Shown in pieces: positions 22,768-39,000 of a stretch of DNA of 64,000 nt. Origin of the DNA: Glandiceps talaboti (lineage: Eukaryota > Hemichordata > Enteropneusta > Spengelidae). Numbering within the stretch: the stretch's first letter is position 1; every line of letters starts with the position of its first letter. The notes below the pieces were generated by a model. That model did not search any database, had not been told where the DNA came from, and saw only the letters and a list, made by a program, of their open reading frames with translations. Made by a program: the position numbers and the translations under genes. The stretch lies in NCBI RefSeq assembly GCF_964340395.1, contig NC_135551.1, positions 5,179,463 to 5,243,462 of the forward strand. Direction: 5' to 3'.

Positions 22768-23406
22768 AGGAGAAAATCCACGATCAAAAAATGTCGAAGG
22801 TTTGATCTATTATAGACTTCATTGGACAACGACGACCAAGACGAGAATCCAAGAAACCATCATTGACAGAGTCTGAGACTGTGTATGCTGAGTTAAGATT
22901 GTAAGACTCTGTGATTATTCTCCATAGAACATGTACTGTCATTCTTTATTCTAATATCGATAACAAATGAGTTATTTCATGTCTTTCGAAGATTATTCGG
23001 AATATTATTCTCAATTTTTATATATGACTTGATTTAGAAACAAATCCGTAGCAGAAACTAGTCTCCATTTTATCACCATATACACATGCTAAAGTAACCA
23101 AGTCCACGATATTGAATACCAGACGAACTATTAATTGAGTAAATGTAATTAACCTAAGAGTTTCTGTCATGTAATCAGAAACCTACGTTGACGTTTATCG
23201 GTGTTGATAATGTTATAGATATAATATTAGCGAATAGATTATTCCAGTTATAATGTGTACACTTTGCACTGACTAAATAATTAATTTTCCTCTCAATACG
23301 CAGCATGTATCAATCACTATGACTGACCATTATCTTTGAGTGCAGTACTTTGTATTTTCCACTGAAACCGACAAAATTATATTTCAGTCTTGTATCACAT
23401 TACAGA

Positions 23407-23412
23407 AATAAA
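23407..23412 (+). terminator. poly(A) signal AATAAA for the Ig receptor, unit 1
   Basis: The first clear AATAAA after the receptor stop, 640 bp downstream, followed by T-rich sequence. It implies a 3' UTR of about 0.66 kb. The site is kept in unit 2. Confidence 0.55.
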
Positions 23413-24258
23413 GGCTCGATATTTATTTTCGTTTAGTCAGCTTAAAATACCATCGATGGCAGAACAAGGTTATACCTTTGATATTAAGTGCATAAAATAA
23501 TTGATATCATACAATATAATTATATACAAGGATAAATAATGCATAACTCTGTCACTTTAGCGGCAAATATACACTGCTTTATAGTTTTAGACTTTTAACC
23601 TTTACATGATTGTGTCAAGTACCGAGATTCTTAAATTTGATGTCAATGCTATACACGTCATCAACGTTGTTTGTTTCTTTTCGAGGTGAACGTGTATGCT
23701 TAAACATCCCCTCAAATTGTTCTGATAATATGCTGCTATAATCGATTGCTAGAATCACGATGACTTCCTTTTCATATTGTGTAACAGTTACTAATTTACT
23801 TCTATGAACTATGACATCAGATTATGAGTATTGGAAGTTTACCTTATTGGTTGTTGTAATAGGATACAGAGACTGTATAAAAGTGCTGAGTCAAAACGGA
23901 GAAATCCGGAAGTCTGAATATATAGATAACGACTCGTATCACCAGTGATAAGGATAGAACTATCCATGTCTGTATATGTTATAATCAAGATGATTAAAAT
24001 AATGATCTATACAACTGTCTACTGTATTGGTATGCACATGAGTGTTAATATTTGTTGTGTTAAAGCATGGAGGTATAATCGAGAAAGGAAAACTACTATT
24101 TCATTTCGATAATCTCTGATTGTGTCTGTTAACAATCAAATACACATTCGCCCTATTTTAGCATTGCCTTGGTTACCTTAAAGTGGGCATTTAGTTTTTA
24201 TTGTTAAGGCTAAAGACAACTTTATGATTTCCTACATGAACCAGATTTAAACTGAATG

Positions 24259-25585
<1,327 letters not shown>

Positions 25586-26088
25586 AAAAAGACAATGTGG
25601 AATAGCATCGACCAAATCCGTGTTTTAAACAGTATTAGCATTGCATCCATTTTTAAAGTTTAATATGACCAAAAATATTCACTGCATTAATGAATTACGG
25701 TATTTAATAGAACAATTACTAAAACTTAACATATTAACAGCTACGTGTAGACCGCCATTTTGACGTAGCATCGTCTGATACCTTGGTTCCTTCGAATCAC
25801 GTGACTATGACGCTACGCGCACTAAACCTCTCTATTAGTGCATTCAGTAGATAGGATCAGCAGGCGAAAGTGTAGTCTGATCATCTAAACATTGTAAAAT
25901 CATAAACGGTATTAGCATTGTATCCAGTTTTAAAGTTATGACTAATATTACATGGACTGCATTTTTATATCATTTTAGGTTTTTTACTACCATATATTAA
26001 CATTGTCAAGTAAGTCCATGGTAATTATCTAAATATGACTATGCCAATTTAATTTCATTAGATATAATGAATACATTTGTAATATTGT

Positions 26089-26089
<1 letters not shown>

Positions 26090-26117
<28 letters not shown>
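26090..26117. repeat. (CA)n microsatellite, unit 1
   Basis: Pure CA run; the counterpart at 50888-50938 is about twice as long. Confidence 0.95.
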
Positions 26118-26120
<3 letters not shown>

Positions 26121-26813
26121 TATATACACAACTATCTTAAAATAACCGAGGACATAATTTTGGATGAATAATGTGACAATCAGATTAATCAATATTTCCT
26201 TTTATCACCTTTTATTGACTGAATTGCATTATTCAAGGATTTTTCCTCAGATAGGCCTAGGACGTATACGATCGTAAGCGATCATAAACAGAACAAGGAA
26301 ATGTCTTTGATTGAAGATTTAACATGTAAAGGGATGAAATAATCAAGGAATATTAGAAGAAATAAATGCATAAGGTTCTACCTTTAATGACAAACAGACT
26401 AGTATTTTCAGAAATGTACAGCGATATTTATTGAATGATTAAGTCAAGTATACAGATTTTTACTATTTATGGCATTGGTATAGAAGTGGTCGCATTTGCT
26501 TTGTATTTCCTTGTCATGTAATTCTTTATGAATAATAATATTTCTTCAAAATATTTCTAATGAAGAGATTTGAAACAAGATTATGAATCCACCACTGTGT
26601 TGTGGAAGATTTCAGTTTTGAAATTCTGGCCATTTCAAACCAGCTTTACATTTCCTTTTATTCCCTCATATAAAATCCTAATAGTAAATACCAAAGGACT
26701 GTTAATACGTGGATCACAAATTGATGAGCATTATCAATATCCCCTATTTATGTTGTATTTCACCAATCAGGTCATTTTGATCTGGACAAATGTTCGCTGT
26801 GTACTGTTATATT

Positions 26814-26943
<130 letters not shown>

Positions 26944-27708
26944 AGTATGTTTAGGCAATCTAGCACATTTACTTATATAAAACTTTAGGTTTCATTAATA
27001 TTGTTTATTTAAATACTAATTGTGTGCACATACATACCTTGTAACATTCAATATAATAATCACCATACAATGCACATTCTCTGTTCAATACACATGATAC
27101 AGAACGCGTTAGTCACTGAATTTTCGAACATATAAATACAGGTACGTATATACCTCCCTTATAAATATAATCCGACTTCATCAAACGTCATGCACACTAT
27201 GTTGCAATTCTATTAATTTCAGCGGCAAAAATACTGTTAGCAATAAATTCATAAAAAAGTCAAGACGACTGCTGACAGTCTAAATTCCACCATTTACTAT
27301 AATGAAACTATTGAATGACGCCCTCAAACACCGATGTTTAGATTTTGATATAGTCTAGTACAGGCATCATCACGAAAATTCTTGACCGGTATGTCATTTG
27401 CGCTGAACAGTGCAAAAATTCTAAATACCATATGGCCATTTATTGACGATTCCCAACATAGGACATGGCATGTGTGTGATACAATATGTGATGTTGATTC
27501 TTTCGTATAGCTGTAATGTTTTGAAAATAATTTGCCTGATGTACTTCTAGCCTCGTACCTATGTAGTGGTGATGTATGCATGTATGTCTGTATATGTATG
27601 CATGCATGCATGTGAAACGCTGTTGATCGGCTCACTGTGCAGTTTATCGATATTGTAATGTTCAAACGGGGAAAGCACTCACTCGCACTGCTGTTCCAAT
27701 CATCAGTC

Positions 27709-28150
27709 TGTTCCACCCAAGACTATAACGTTGAATTAGCCGACCAACTAGTTTCTTCTCACACCATCTCTTCTACGAGGTACCGTACCGACTTGGATTG
27801 TGTTGAGTAGAACTCACAACGAAACATAAGTATCTGGTTCAACGAACGCCAAGCTAACAACTTGGTTGATTTTATTACATGACCAATCTCCGTCTCCGCC
27901 TCCCCTGAGCTGGGCTAAAACCCCAACTTAAATGCATTTCCAAGTTTACACAAAATCTCTATTCTTAGAGTATGACGTATTCTTAAGTCTATGATGAAAG
28001 ACATGATCCGAGATCTAATATCCAATCACCTTCCCTAGATTAGTAATACAAGTTCATATCTCAAAGACCATAAAATAGTCATGTCATAATAAAACTTGTT
28101 GACAGTTCAATCGTACCTGGTACAAACAATTCAGAAACACCCCATGTAGA
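27709..28150. other. unit 1-specific 440 bp segment
   Basis: Unit 2 joins the flanks of this segment directly (TCCAATCATCC... to AGACCTATGTTG). It is either an insertion in unit 1 or a deletion in unit 2. No coding potential or repeat structure was recognised in it. Confidence 0.6.
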
Positions 28151-28339
28151 GATGTCAAAGACCTATGTTGTTACGCAACGGAATGTCACTGTATGTACAA
28201 AGTTTAAATGCTTTTGACTTCAATTTAGAGTTCATAATGAAAATTTACCAAAATGTCCTGAATGGATATATTTTAGATCTGTGACTCGTAACACATGCAT
28301 GCAGGGATGCAGGTATAATAATAATAATGTTGGTTTCTT

Positions 28340-28440
28340 ATATGTATGCATGTATGTATGTATGTATGTATGTTTGTATGTATGTATGTATGTATGTATG
28401 TATGTATGTATGTATGTATGTATGTATGTGTGTATGTAGG
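28340..28440. repeat. (ATGT)n microsatellite near the end of unit 1
   Basis: ATGT run with one TTTG interruption; related runs lie in the two 693 bp copies of unit 2 (from 52837 and from 53530). Confidence 0.95.
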
Positions 28441-29395
28441 TCAGGACAGTCGAGTTTTTTCTATAGTACAGGATCGGGGAGGGACCACACTTACTGGAGA
28501 AATAAGAGATAGCTCACATAAACGCACAAACACACACATATGTCACAGGTTTATTTTTTCTAATTCTCCTCTAAATAAAAAACAACACTTGTACAGCAAA
28601 ATTGCTTGTACGAAAAAAAATATGCTTAAATCGCTTTGATCATAGTGGGAAAGCGCCATATCTTATGGATGCATACTTCAATTTCAATACAATTTAGTAC
28701 ATAACAAATCACATGTGTTCTATAAATTATGTTGATGTACCTCACACGTTTAATGAATAATTTGCCTAATAAATGATTTTCGGTAATTAGGTTATATATG
28801 TATTTAGGTTATATATTGTAAATTAACCACCGATGTTTACATTTGTGACAAATCAAAATATCTATATTTAGGGTCTGGGTTAATTAAAAAGTGAAACCCT
28901 TCTTTCCATGTCATCCCCTAAAAGATCACGGCTATGCAGATCTAATAATGATAAAATAAATTTAATAACACATGCACTGTTATACCGAGAAAATGTATTA
29001 ATATGATGAATCAAATAACATAATGTGTAAATACATTGAGCAACGTATTTTCAACTTTAAAAAGTAGATCCCAACAGCTACAGGAAACACATAAACGTGA
29101 CATAATGGAAAGAGGTTGACTTATGACATCCCTAATAACTTATCCTAAAAGTGGGTTTTTGCGTTAATTTTCATGAATTTATTAATAATTACAGCCAATT
29201 CCGAACGAATGATTGGTAATTTGTATTCAATCCTGTACTCAGTGTGTTTACTTTATTCGTTTTACACAGTCCAGCTGTTTCAACACAGTTAAATTATTCT
29301 CTTCCCTGGTGTGTAAACTACTAGTTCCATATTGATATATCATTCACATTACTATATATTATATTCACAGCATTATATATATAGTGTGCGTGTCT

Positions 29396-29603
29396 GTGTG
29401 TCTGTGTATGTATGTGTCCGTCTGTCTGTCTCTGCATGTATCTATGTAGAAATTTAAGTAAATGTATGTATGTATGTATGTATGTAGGTATGTAGGTATG
29501 TATTCATGTATGTATGTATGTATGTATGTATGTATGTATATATGTATGTATGTATGTTTGTTTGTTTGTTTGTTTGTCTGTGTGTCTGTGTCTGTGTCTG
29601 TGT
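29396..29603. repeat. (GTAT)n compound microsatellite, unit 2
   Basis: Counterpart of the block at 4416-4612, with a different repeat count and some GTAG interruptions. Confidence 0.9.
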
Positions 29604-29949
29604 TTCTTTCTATTGCAGGGCCGTAGACTGACCAAATTGCCGGGGGGGGGGGGGGGCATAATTAGTTTTACAATGATGGTGCAATCATGCATTTAAAATT
29701 TAGAAAAGTGACTAATTTACATAAATTTGCATACAACTTACATAATATATATTTTAGCATACGCAATTAAATATCATATGTAAGGCTAGAAAAAATAAAA
29801 AAGCTGGTCAACGGGCAACCTAACCCATCATATTGGGTAGGTAGGTAGAATTTCATTTTTTCACAATGCTTGACAAGGATAAAACAAACCATATATAATG
29901 ATAGCAAAATATTTCAGGTCGAGTTTAGATAGAACTATATTCAGTCATC

Positions 29950-31957
29950 TTAATACTATCTCTTGCAATTTGTCTGCATAGCTACAGTTAGGAAATGTAC
30001 ACAATTTATGGTTAAACAAATGCTGTAGCTCCTCTCACCCTCTCTTCTGAAAAAATGTTAAGCACCGCCAAATGAAACTCAAGCATTATTTTAGCCACCC
30101 CTTCTGTCACCTACACTAAAGTGGAAATATAAAAGTATGTGGTACAATACAAATGTATGATACATTTAAATAACAGTGATAGCTAACAACAATAATACTC
30201 TGAATGAGATTACTTTCCACAGGATGTGGATTTCACACGCATGCGGAGATGTCTCTAATTAGCTCTAACCTATACAGGGAGGTACTTAGCCAGACACCAT
30301 CCATCTTGTTTTGGGAGAAAGACAATTATCACCTTGATTGCTACTGATTGGAGGGACAACTCGAAGGGTGACAAAAATTGAAAATAAGACAGTGTAGGAG
30401 GCCATTTAGAGGCATAAAATAGCAAACCATAGACATAATTAGTCTTACAATACTTGAATATGGTAATAAAATACCAGAATTGAAACAATTACATATTATC
30501 TGGAAGTGTATTTTGTTGTGGCAAAGCTGAAAGATATTTTACGGATGTGTACTTGGCAAATGACTTCTTCTGAAGTTTAATTTGGTTCCAAAAAATCACG
30601 AATAAAGAGCAAAACATTTCAAGACTTTCAGACTTTGCGGCCCTATGACTGTTCAGCCAACTCCCATGGTCGTAAACTTTTGCTCAATTCTTTTTAGTGC
30701 ACATATGATATGCAACAGCTTAATTTAATCTCAATTCATGCTTGTATGCATCAGCAGAGCCATGCAAACCACTGTATAAGATATTATATAATTTGGAATA
30801 GACTCAAATGTATATTGTTACATGTACTATTCAGAAAATATAAAGTAATATCCTTAATTTTGAAACAAATGCGACGCCCGCATGAGAATATATTGCCCAT
30901 CACCAAAAAAATATATGGGTAGGTTGAACAGCTTTTTCATTTTTCCTAAACCTAATGTCACATCTTTCAAAGTAGTTGCCGTAAAGATATCACATTCAAA
31001 GTATAAAAACCCAAACTTTTAAATAAAAAAAATGGATGGTGCTTTCTCAAATAAGTAACACTACAAAATAATCATTTTCTTTACCCTACTCCCAACACCT
31101 TTATGGCCTTCCTTTCTGTTGGAACCCAAGGTGAAATCAATGAATTCTACTTGCCATTATCGTTATAATGGAAATAACTGAAGTTTGGATTTTGATGTCG
31201 AAGGTACAGCTCTGTTTACAAATTCAGGGTCATTCTTTCCATAGCAAGTTGTCGCTTCAAAATGAATTGCGTAATAACGCTAGTGTCAGTGCAATGATAT
31301 AATTATATCAAACAACATTTTAACCAAAGGCAACGCCGAACACAATTATTGAAAGTGGATCTTTAAAGAACGGATCTTACATTGCGTACCTAGTTTAATA
31401 GTTTTTCAGGGCCACCAAATATTCCAAAAAGAGATCTGCCGTTTTTATCAGTAAATGTTTAATGTAAGGAACAAGATGTAAATGAGGTCGAATGCATCTT
31501 CGGAGTCACTGCATGCAACAGGTGACCTCACGTTGAACGACTTTTTCCGTCTTTTTTTTTTAAGTTTCACTCTCTGACATTATTGCGACTTGATATCTTC
31601 AAATGAAGGAGACTTTCAAGACTACTGTTACTCGCGGAAAATGCACAGTGCATGTGAACTTCTGTTGTAGTTTCCCGCACAAAGAATTTTTTAAAAGTTA
31701 CAATTTTTAACTGGACACATTTATTTATTCAAAGTTAAGCCAGGGTACAATAGAGATATAAAATACATAAAAGCGAGTCAGTGTACAGTCACTTTTGACA
31801 TTAGTAAACCATCAATTTAAATCGCGCATGCTATGAATCATCACGTAAATAACGATTTTAGTAACATCGCTATGTATTCAGAAAGTCGCTTTTTTCTTGC
31901 TTTTTTCCAAGATCTCAGGGGGCAGCTGCCCCCCCCCCCCCCGCAGGCTACGGTACT
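29950..31957. mobile_element. repeat element A, unit 2
   Basis: Unit 2 counterpart of the element at 4960-6984, including the internal 768 bp-type segment and the GGGGGCAGCTGCCCCC end. It lacks about 18 bp (near 30490) that units 1 and 3 keep. Confidence 0.6.
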
Positions 31958-32363
31958 CTATTGTTATAGCAGATATCAATCACACTTCTATCGAAATGTA
32001 AAGCTCTGTGTATTTTGCATACCGTATGTTAACATGTTAATCATGTTTACACGAGGTTTGGGAAGACTGGAGTGTTTATCATTATCTCTCATATTTGATT
32101 TAAACATATTCCCGATATATTCCTATTACCTCAGATTGTTTGTTTCCCTTGTCTACATTTATTACTACCTTATTGGCATATCTCACACATGAAAAAGCAT
32201 TTGGAACAACACTCCCGAGAAAACAGTCTATTCATTTTGGACCCTTTAGTAGAAGCAAACCCAATATACGAGATATGAAACTGAAATCATAGTAATGGCC
32301 TATACTGGTGACATTTTATCTCAAACATTCTATGGTGTATACATGCCACATAATGGACATATC

Positions 32364-35300
32364 TTATAACAGTTTGGATGCAGGGTGTATAGGGCTATGA
32401 CCGCCTTCTTTCAGGATACGATCTATGTACGTAATGTACCCATTGATCAATTTATGTAAACTATTTGTGTAGGGATCAAACCTTGACCCTTTACGATTCT
32501 TGGTTGGTTTTCGATGGAAATTACCTTCTTTGTTCTCTTCAACACATCGCCGCCTTTCTGCTGTAAACGTAAGGTTGAGAAATGACATCATACGGTCGAT
32601 ATTTGATATGGTATCCTTCTTCAGGTCCTCATAGTAAACAACTAAAAGACGTCTTTTTTCAGTCAACCAACATTTGTGTAATCCTTGCCAGTATGAACTG
32701 TGTTTTGCGACAAACTCTTCCCAATCTGAAAAAAAAATAGTATCCTGTTATACCTTAGGCTTATTAAAATTGACACCACTGTCTAAAATCTGAATCTACC
32801 AATGCTTCTATAGATAGTTCTTATGTTTCAGTATGAGACATGTTATAAATCTATGTACAGTGTTAGAATTATTGCATGCATAGTGACAACATAAACCATA
32901 TTCTTACAAGTTGAGATATGATGTTGCAATATGTTGGTTAAAGTAGGTAGGCGTGAATGATGATGTATTTATGTTTTTAATCACGTCAGCAAATCAACAG
33001 ACATGAAACAACGCCCAACTCCATGAACAGCATAGAATCCATTGCAGCCTTAATAAGCGCATAGGATTAAAGCATTCACATTGCAACCTCAATCCTACTG
33101 GTTACCAATTATACAACATAGATGAGAGCGTGCACGTACCTACCACCGTTTGATCGGTTTGATGGCATATTACTACATGGTGCTTTCATTTAGTTGTTTG
33201 GTAAATGTTATCTCTACACTGTTTGGTTGTTATAATGTAAGTAGGTATATATAACACAATCAATCCTTCGGTAGTTATATGCTCTTTCGTGCACTTTATA
33301 CCTAGCTCCGCTAATCAACTCATGACATCATGAAGTAGAATAATATTTGAAAGACACAACAAAAAGTAGAGTTTAACAAAACGTCATTCTTAAACATATA
33401 ATATCATATTATGTTAACATACAAAACTTTTATTGGTCTATTCCTTGTGAACTTCTATCCAAGGCTGTATTATGGTTTATTATTTGTTTTTATCAGATTG
33501 TTTTTTTCTATTTACTCATTTCAAGAATTTCAAACCATTCAAGCTATATTTGATATATACCATATTTCTCATTCAACATCTAATCAGTTGAAATTCTACA
33601 CATTGCTGTGCATATCAAAGTTGTTAAGACAATTTATACTTACATTTTCCTGTAATATTTTGTAGTGGAAATCGAGATACCTGACCACCATGTCGTCTTC
33701 TGTATTCAGCTATTAGAGCATTGTACGGATTTCGAATAAGCAAAATAGCAGATGAAAACTCATGTTTGATATCACAATTATGCGTTTTGACGATGAGGGT
33801 GTTGCCTTTGCGATAATCTTCAAGTTGTCCACGAAAACCTATTGTTATGGGACAATATGTATGGGATTAATGACAGAGTTAACAGACAACAGTTAGTGCT
33901 ATGAATCTCTTTTATTTTAAAGGGAACTAAGTGGAGACAGGGCTCATTCTATATTTTCCGACAATGCATCACCCTAGTGTACATCAGGCCTCTTCTGCGC
34001 CAATTTGTTATTTGTGATATCTTAACCTCTGCCAAGGGTTGGTTAAAATTAATTTTTCGGTTTAATTATTGTACGTAAAGGAAAGAAGCTAAAGATAAAA
34101 TTAGCCTAACACACTTGTTCCCTTTTAATATTCAGTTTGTTACGTAGTAGTTATAAACATAACAAGTATCAAGTTCTTACACTGTCCAAAGCACATTCAA
34201 ACTGGACTGAGAAGTTTTCAGTTATGAATGATACGTTTCGCAGAATGTAAACAAGAAAATATAACAGTCATGAGAAGTCAAACGTGTGTATATATATCAT
34301 AATTTATGATACGAGGGCGCCACATTCGACAGTGTGTATACTGTTTATTGAACTTGTCAATACAGTGGTGGATATTTTGACTTGAAGTTAGTACTCATTT
34401 ACGTAATTTAGGAAAACCTATTGACGTGAACAAACATTGCATTTTCTTATAGTAACGAAAGGTAGAGGAACTTCTTACGACAAACAGTTTCTACGCACCT
34501 CCACGAAAGAGACCACGATCATTGCCAATAGATCCAGTGTAAATTCCTGAAGCAATTTCCAATAGATGTCTAGTCCAGGTATTCCCTGATCCAGGAAAAC
34601 TCACTAAGGCTACGAGGGGTCTGGTCTTACTGCTCCAGTTGGGAAACCTTACAGAGCAGTTTACTGAAAGTTAAGATGACGTTCATGTTCAAAATAATAC
34701 TACTTCATTGCAACGATACCTGTATGTATGTATGTATGTATGTATGTATGTATGTATGTATGTATGTATGTGTGTATGTAGAAAGAAATGTATAAGGAAC
34801 TTGTGAGACAGTACGAATAAATAGATGTAATCCGACGTTTCGAATAAACATTCTTTTTCAAGGAATTCAAAGGCAAGACTTAGGTAAACACCTGATTATA
34901 TCTGAATGTTATGGAATAGAACGACAACCTCGCGAGATTAACGATTATACGTGTGAAAAGTTATAAAATTCGCACACACCAAAAAGAACAAATAGAACAC
35001 GCCTGCAATATAAAATAAGCGTGATTAGACAGGAAATGACGTGAATAATCTATTAATTCCAAGAGGTTCCAGCATTCCGAGACGGAAAATGATTTCCTCT
35101 TCCTTCAACCTCAAATGTTTCTCATCTCCAGTAACCTTACAAATTCCTGTAATAGACATATCTGATACACTATGATCGTTGGTAATAAAATGCATAGATA
35201 CGGGATAGTTACGATTCTTTTGTCTGGTCAGACGGAGATGTTCCAAGAAACGATCACCAAGACGAAGTACAGTCGAACCTAAATAAAAAACACATTTCTG

Positions 35301-35968
35301 GCACGTAATGTAATACACTACGTTAGTACTAATACAAACAAATCTACTCGTAACAGCCACACTGTTCTTAGGGCCAAAAACATTGTTAGTATTAATAATG
35401 AAACGAAATGTACCACATCGAGTACGATCACATGGAAATGAACCAGCATTAACTTCTAATCCATGTTGTTCTGTATGGACCACCACATCTCTAAGATTAG
35501 TATCACGACGTCAAGCTGTTAAAGGTGCTTCAGGAAATAATGAATTGTTAACCCTATTAGAACGTAAGATAATAAAATGCTTGTATATAATGTTCTTAAC
35601 TCTAGTGGAAAAGGGGTGGTATGTTTGAGCCAATATGGGACGATCGTTATTACTCATCTGATCATGTGATTTGACACAAGCTTCCCTAGACAAAGATGAC
35701 ACTTTAAGTAAAGCCGCATTGGTAACCGACACTGGATAACCACGTTGATGGAAGTACGTGCAAAATTCAGCAGACATTTCTCTGAAATCCAAATCACTAC
35801 TACAAATACGACGTAAACGAAGTAATTGTGAATAGGGAATGGAATCGTTACACTTAGTAGGATGTGATGAACCATACTGCAAATATGAATGTGAATCAGT
35901 AGGTTTAATTTAGTATAGATGTAGCTATATCATCACCATCAATCCTAAGGGAGATGTCAAAGAAATTG

Positions 35969-36002
<34 letters not shown>

Positions 36003-39000
36003 CAGAAATATCATAGTATACTGAATAGCAGGATTAAAGTTACACATGTAGTTTGCATAGGTTCCTCAAGTTTGAGTGAAGCTGCACAAGCGCCATCATC
36101 ATTAAATCGTTTATATAGATCAGGTAAGATCCCTTGATACGAACTGAAAATAAGGTGTTCCTGATAAGACATAAATAAACAAGCATAACTAGGACCAAGA
36201 CAACTTCCCATAGCAACGCCGTGTTTCTGCACAACATACCTGTCATTAAAGGTAAATTATATTATAGCATTAGCAATTCCAGTGAATTTTGTGACGTCAT
36301 CGCTGTACATTATTACTGATAATGTACTCCGTTATTGGGCATCGCGGCCCCGGAACGAGCATAACAATACAAGCTTATGTCCGTAAGGCAATTTTTTCCA
36401 AATTTTTTTTAAATGTATGTTGTTACTTATGGTTGTCATTTCTACTGTTTAAAAATACAACGCATTCATGAAACAAATTTGTTCACAGCAGTTCATTGAA
36501 GTGTATATGTGTGTGTACGTGTATGTACGTATGTCGCTATGATTAGTATTCAGCTTCCGGGCCAAACATGGCAGACGATGTTCAGCGCTGTGTATATTAT
36601 ACGTTGTTTTGAGTTTCTCGGTCTACAAATTCACTGGAATTGGCAAAACTATAAAATAATAACAATAATGTATGCCCTCCCAGTGAATAATGGACTCATG
36701 CAAACTTTGCAGTCCATAATGGGCTCGGTTGTCACCTCGCCCATTATGTCGTTCAAAGTTTGCTTTCGTCCATTATGGCCTGGGAGGGCGTACATTATTG
36801 TTTAAATAATTACACGTAAGGACAAGTTCAGCCAATCTCAGAAATACGTTGGTAGGAGGGTCAAGTACAGGTCTTAAATTAAGATAGTGTTCGATTGCAA
36901 CTGAACCTTCATTATGTGGTATGGAAGTATACTAATATACTTGTTTCACGAGTATATTATTTACACGATTGTATCCACATTGTCTAATACTACACTGGTT
37001 CGGTGCAATATCACGATATTGCACTGGTACGATAGTATATCCAGATACTGCACTGGTACAATACAATATTAAGACAATGTTGTATTCTAGTAAAGTTATG
37101 CATGTTTTTGTATTAAACATTTAATCAAATTTTAATTAAAGCACAGACTAAATAACTTGTGTTAGTTTTCTAAGTCATTATTCTCATGCAACAAGTTTTT
37201 ACTTTGTATTTTTTTATGCTTTTCATTCTTCCGGGGTTCTCAATCAAAGATAACTTTAGTGCAAACCCACAAACAATGAAAAGCTCAAAAGAAAACCCAA
37301 TGCAACAAGTATTGTAACTAGTCTCAAATGTCACAAATTGCACTTCAAAAATAGATTCCAATACCTGCGCCTTGCTTAAATGTGAGCCACAAAGAATTTA
37401 TGCTGATCAAATTGGAGGTCTTTTTACAGGTCGAAAATAGAACTGTAACATCACAGTTAGAGTAAAGTATGAATCGATTTGACGATCATACAGTGTTGTT
37501 TTACACCCAAACAACAGTGCCAGAACATTGGTAAACAATGTTTCCATCTTACTGGCAATTCTCGTAGGTTTTGATAATTCGAGAAGGTGATAAAGTAAGA
37601 GAACATTTCATCTGATAAAATGCGAGTGCGGTGCAGATTTTGAAAAACATACCACACTCGACATATATACCAGAACTAAATTGATGGTTCGTGAAATGAC
37701 GTTGAATATCCATTTATTAAAGACGTTATCAAACTTACAAAGGGGCGATAGTGATAACCTAGTGTTCAGTACAATCACGTACGATTTTAAGAAGCACAGA
37801 GCCGGATTCAAGTTTTGTCGACAAAAGAAAAAAAAATGTAGTTGATGTAAATATTTAGAGGACACGAGAATTAAATTGTACTGAACAGTCTGTTCTCAAC
37901 ATCATGGAGAAGACAAACTAGATTACTATCCACAATCGCCCCACATCGTATATAATACCCACGGCATTACTGTCCTCTCACATCAAAATCACATCCCGGA
38001 ATTACAAATCTGATCGAAACAAGTGTTATATAAGTGCCATATGGTTGAAATAAATTGACTAATCACTGGCCTGTTGCATAGTTTTACAATGATTTGCAGA
38101 TCAAATCCGATTGGCCAATTTGTGCCCACATACAGGTGTGCTTGCTCTGGCCATTCAAAAACCATAATCTTTCCAATACTTTCAGTAGTGTGGGGATTCA
38201 GCTTTTTGATGTTGTTATTCAGCTAACTTTAACCAAACAAATTCAATAATATGTGATTAGTGCGAACGTGCACGTGTTGTAAGCTGCTTAATGAGCTACA
38301 GTGCGGATAATGGGCTATAGCGCAGATATTGCACCAACCTCGTGCTCCGCTGCACTACACACTCATTTGGATAGAGATTGATATCATGGCCAACACTGAT
38401 ATCTAACATACAAATCGACAGAGAAAAACACGATCCAAAAAGAAACAAAAAACTGCATTGATTGTTCATTGGCTTTATTGGATTGAAAGCGCAATGAGAC
38501 AAAGAACAAATCTGGTGACAGAGGTTCATATCAGACTTTTTAGGTTGAATGGTTTGACCCTCTTGGTGTATTCTACTTTCATATCAAAGCAAGGCAATGT
38601 CTCTCAACCATCAATTTAAAGCAAGGCAATGTCTCTCAACCCATGTTTTACTTGTAATTTAGTGTTGTTGGACGACTTAATAGTCTTTCGCAATGTGATT
38701 TCCATCATTTTATTTATCAGCTCTAGATTTTAGTGTTGACTGTGTCTTTTGAGTCTTTGTTGTTGGTTTGTTTTGTTTGGTATATAATTTATTCTTGTGA
38801 TGTATATTTTATCTTCCTGACGGTTTTACTGTAGTTTTTATTCATATTTTACATCTCGGATGTATTGGCACGCCTGTGCTACTTTTTAAACCAAGTATAA
38901 ATAAAATAATAAAAATAATAATAATAATAATTCGGATGTACACATTTGGTATGCATATTTAGTTTAGAACAGCTAATGAATGAAAGGAAACGAGAATGTG

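Noticed and set aside
27324-27716. 130-codon minus frame near the end of unit 1
   Set aside because: In unit 2 the matching frame is shortened by a 1 bp change in a G-run (near 52629); no domain, no splice logic.
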